A stretch of DNA of 64,000 bases from Larus michahellis (Eukaryota > Chordata > Aves > Charadriiformes > Laridae): the NCBI RefSeq assembly GCF_964199755.1, contig NC_133911.1, positions 1,329,001 to 1,393,000 of the forward strand. Reading direction: 5' to 3'. The notes beneath the pieces are model-generated. The model was not told the DNA's origin, searched no databases, and worked only from the letters and a program-made list of their open reading frames with translations. The translations under genes were made by a program, and so were the position numbers. Positions within the stretch are counted from its first letter, which is position 1. Each line of letters begins with the position of its first letter. This document shows, in pieces, positions 61,001-64,000 of this stretch.

Positions 61001-64000
61001 GAACTACGGACTGTGAAGAATTAAGTGAAATTTTGTGGCTCTTTGTACACAATCAGCGTTCTCTCCTAAACCAAGAGGTAAGAATGTGCATGATCTTGCC
61101 TTCAGTCTCCACAAGCAATTCGATGCAGAAACCACAAGCCTCCAAGCTTGCTAAGATTCCTTTTATTTTTAAGCTGCTGAAGTCTGTTTTCAGGTCAGAA
61201 CGCGTACGTTCTCCTCGCCAAAGGAAACCGAGCTGTCAAATCTGTCCACACATCCTGCACCGGTTTCCTGCCGAGCCTCAGCAGCACCGCGGCTTCCTCT
61301 TTCAGGCAGGACTGAAACTGCTGCCATTTCATCACAGGTACCGGCTGGAGGCAGCTCCCCGCGAGCAGCCGCCGCCTGATGACCAAGAACCATTTCATGA
61401 TGCTCTTTAGCGCACACACCATTAACTCACCAGTCGCAGCTTAACCAGCTCCTCGCAGCTCCCAGATCCTGTTTGGAAGCCTGCTACATGTTACAAGAAA
61501 ACAGAGCTATTTCTGAAGACTAAGACCATTAATTATTTTTTTTTCCCCTCCCGAACAATGCAATTGTACAGTAAAAAGGTTATTCATCTAACTCCTGTGA
61601 GCTCAAAGCACTCGGGAGTCCACAATGAAAGGAAGACACTTAGGCATGCTGATGTCTGTTAACCACTTTTACCCTTCCACACTACTTCCATTTTTTACCT
61701 TATAAAAAACCCCACGTTTCTAAATAAAGTATTTGTTTGTATTTGATAATTTGTTCCTAGACTAATCACAGTCATTTCAAGGCACCCTCGCCCTACCGTT
61801 TCAAGGTACTTGCCCTCTGCCACGTCCTCCAGCCCTACTATAAACTAACACTTTTGCTTTTCAAATTGGCAAGTCTCCCGAACCAGGGGCACCAGAGAGA
61901 GACAATCAGCTACTACAACCCAAGCCACCCTGTTTCCCCACCAGATGCCTACCAGTATTATATGGGGAAAGCACTAATTGAACACTTGCGGTACAGACCT
62001 GGCACGGCGAACCCTTCATCGCAAAGATCACTGCGCGCAACGCACTGGTTCTCTGTGAAGATCACAAACCACTAACAAAGAGACCGCACGGGTTCAGCTG
62101 TCAACAGCAGAGCTAAAAGACCTTGGACCTCTTGCTACACTGGTGTTGTCGCAGACCTGTGATGCAAACCACCAACAGCAGCTGCTCTCTGATTAAGAGC
62201 TGAACCCCGGGAAGACTCCCTGGCACAGAGGGCAAAACTGGTTTCAAGAGCGGCGTTACCGCGGCCAGTGTTCTCCTCTGCAGGTGTACAGCAGCCATTT
62301 ACGGATGTTACCTAAATCCCCCAGCCCAAAACCCCCCTTTCAGCCTGCTAGGAATCTTCCTCGGGGAGATCTCACCCCAGAACTACACACATGTGCCACT
62401 TCTATACTAGTAACGCAGTAAAAGAAATTCGAAAGTACGTATCACGCTCTAAACCGCCTGGTGCCCAAGCTCACCTGCCTGCCCTGCCCGCAGCTCAGAC
62501 TGCTGCGGGCACACAAGCGAGAAACAGAAATGCACGTGCTCCCGAAGCTTCCAAACTGAGCTTAAGGCCCAGGTATTTAACTTCTTAAACAGAGCTTAAA
62601 AAAAAAAAAAAAGCTGTCAAGCTATAAACCAGCACAGGCGTTGCACTGCCTCAGAAGAAGGGAAATCATGAAGTCCAAGGCAAAGCTTGCAAAAAGCAGA
62701 AGAAACCACTGAAGAAACAGTCTTGTATCGTAATCAGTTCAGGGTCTTGAAAAAGATATCCTTCTTTTTAAGCACTGGTTGTTTGGGGGTTTGGGGTTTG
62801 TGCTGGGTTTTTTTTTTTGTTTGGTTGTTTTTTTTTAACTTCTGCTAGCAAGTCAGGCAACCCTTTAAATCCCATCTCAGAATTTGCACTCCACAAGGGA
62901 GAACTATCTCCAAAAAACAGCGTTCCTTTTTGGTTTATATGGAAGGCGTCTAATTAGCAGACATACGGCCAAAAAAAAAAAAACAACCCTCAGTTATGCT
63001 ACAAGTTGGTGTCAAGAGGAACACAAGAATTCCGGGTACAGATCCAGATCTGCGGCAGGTCTCAATGTGAAGCTGAAGAGACCCACAGCAGCAGAGCACA
63101 CTCCAGCTCGTACGCCTGCCCGCACCCACAGTCTCACCCTGGCACTGGACACAAGAATGGGCAACATTTAGGCCCACAAAAGCCAGATACAGGATCACCA
63201 TCACCGACGGAGCTGGACCAGCACCATGACAGACCTAGCTGAGCTCTCAGGCTGATGTTGTTCTTGAAACCCACCGAATTTGCTACCGTTATGGGAACGC
63301 CTGTTTGAGGTTAAGTATGCGTCTGGGGTCTTGGAGCATCCCAAGGTCTGCCCCGCAGCACAGCTTGCGTATCCCAATGCCTCTGTGGTTTTGAAGCACC
63401 CGTTTCTAGCCAAGTTACTAGGAATTACCAAGGAAGAACCAAGAGATCTCTTCTCAAAACGCAGTTTTCTGAGATCAACTGGTATTTTCTACACTTAACA
63501 TAACTTTCTTTTTCTGATGATGTAAGTAAGGATTGACAGCCACTTTGTACATCTTCGTAAAGTCTCCTCACAACAAACTGGTGAAGCAGAGACATGCACA
63601 AGATAGGAAGTGAAGGCACTGGGTGGGGGAATTTTAAAAGCCTGAACCTAAACTACCAACGTGCTTCAAGTTCTGTAACTTCAAAAAAAAGAAGGGGAAA
63701 GCCATGTCATCCCATTTTAGTCTGAAGTTCGAAACAAGAAAGCTGCCCATGCAGCCTGCCCAGACAGAGAGTGACCCAGTGGGCTCTCTGCTGCCACGGC
63801 AGCTCCAGCGTGGTGCAGCCGTGCCTACATGTGCCCACCCGCCGTAGCACTGGCACTGACCATCTCGGCAATGGCACGGCTCAAAACTGCCACCTTAACT
63901 TTACCGAATTCGACAGGAAAGAGCAAAAGCGTCGTTTTCTCTGTTATCACTCTGGTTAAGATTACACTGTCAAAACCAGCCCTCAGCACCAGGAAAACCT
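55015..64000 (-). other. CDC42: CDC42 5'-UTR intron (inferred), no coding exon recognised
   Basis: About 9 kb of AT-rich DNA with A/T runs (55655-55683, 57921-57937, 59379-59392, 62598-62613, 62810-62836). A sense-opposed CR1 lies at 56757-57554. No CpG-island promoter is evident, so the first exon and promoter of CDC42 are probably right of the window. In mammals this gene has a long first intron after a noncoding exon. Confidence 0.6.
56757..57554 (+). mobile_element. CR1 LINE 3' fragment, longest copy in the window
   Basis: About 800 bp with an open frame up to TGA at 57243-57245. It gives the C-terminal part of the CR1 ORF2 reverse-transcriptase protein (for example [60 protein letters not shown]). 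The 3' UTR follows and ends in the repeated octamer CCTATGATTCTATGATTC. It is 5'-truncated and lacks the endonuclease and the catalytic reverse-transcriptase core, so it cannot move by itself. The uninterrupted frame suggests a younger insertion than the other copies. It lies antisense to CDC42. Confidence 0.95.

Noticed and set aside
55015..64000. CDC42 first exon or CpG-island promoter
   Set aside because: Some donor-like words exist (for example minus-strand GTGAGT near 59206), but no GC-rich promoter-like region or recognisable 5' UTR exon could be supported.

Overview
The window is vertebrate nuclear DNA, almost certainly from a bird. Its mobile elements are 3' fragments of CR1 LINEs (chicken repeat 1) ending in the ATTCTATGATTC-type tail. 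Its two protein genes are interrupted by introns, and their order and orientation match the convergent WNT4-CDC42 arrangement known from vertebrates (human 1p36). The species cannot be fixed from the sequence; the high GC of the left half would suit a microchromosome.

Layout. Positions 1-9161 (+ strand) hold most of WNT4: the 3' part of intron 1, then four coding exons at 4935-5170, 7789-7920, 8322-8464 and 8694-9161. The exons join in consistent phase and encode residues 27-351 of the usual 351. Exon 1 (signal peptide) lies upstream of the window. Positions 9162-40820 form a 31.7-kb interval between the two stop codons. It holds the 3' UTRs, several CR1 fragments, CpG-rich patches and a 42-bp tandem repeat, and I recognise no further protein-coding gene there. 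Positions 40821-55014 (- strand) hold the complete coding part of CDC42: four shared coding exons (54977-54873, 50002-49930, 47225-47116, 47007-46810) and two alternative terminal exons (42440-42351 ending CCIF, and 40910-40821 ending CVLL). Positions 55015-64000 lie upstream of the ATG exon and are best read as CDC42 5'-UTR intron; the promoter is probably beyond the window.

The base composition changes across the window. The WNT4 side and the intergenic DNA up to about 33 kb are GC- and CpG-rich, while the CDC42 side is clearly more AT-rich with many A/T runs.

The two genes act separately: WNT4 is a secreted, lipid-modified developmental signal and CDC42 is a Rho-family GTPase controlling actin and polarity. 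No bacterial-type system, CRISPR array, operon or viral gene is visible. The most noteworthy points are the duplicated CDC42 terminal exons that change membrane anchoring, a nearly perfect 20-bp minisatellite in a CDC42 intron, a CR1 inserted 118 bp from a WNT4 exon, and several candidate noncoding regulatory patches between the genes.
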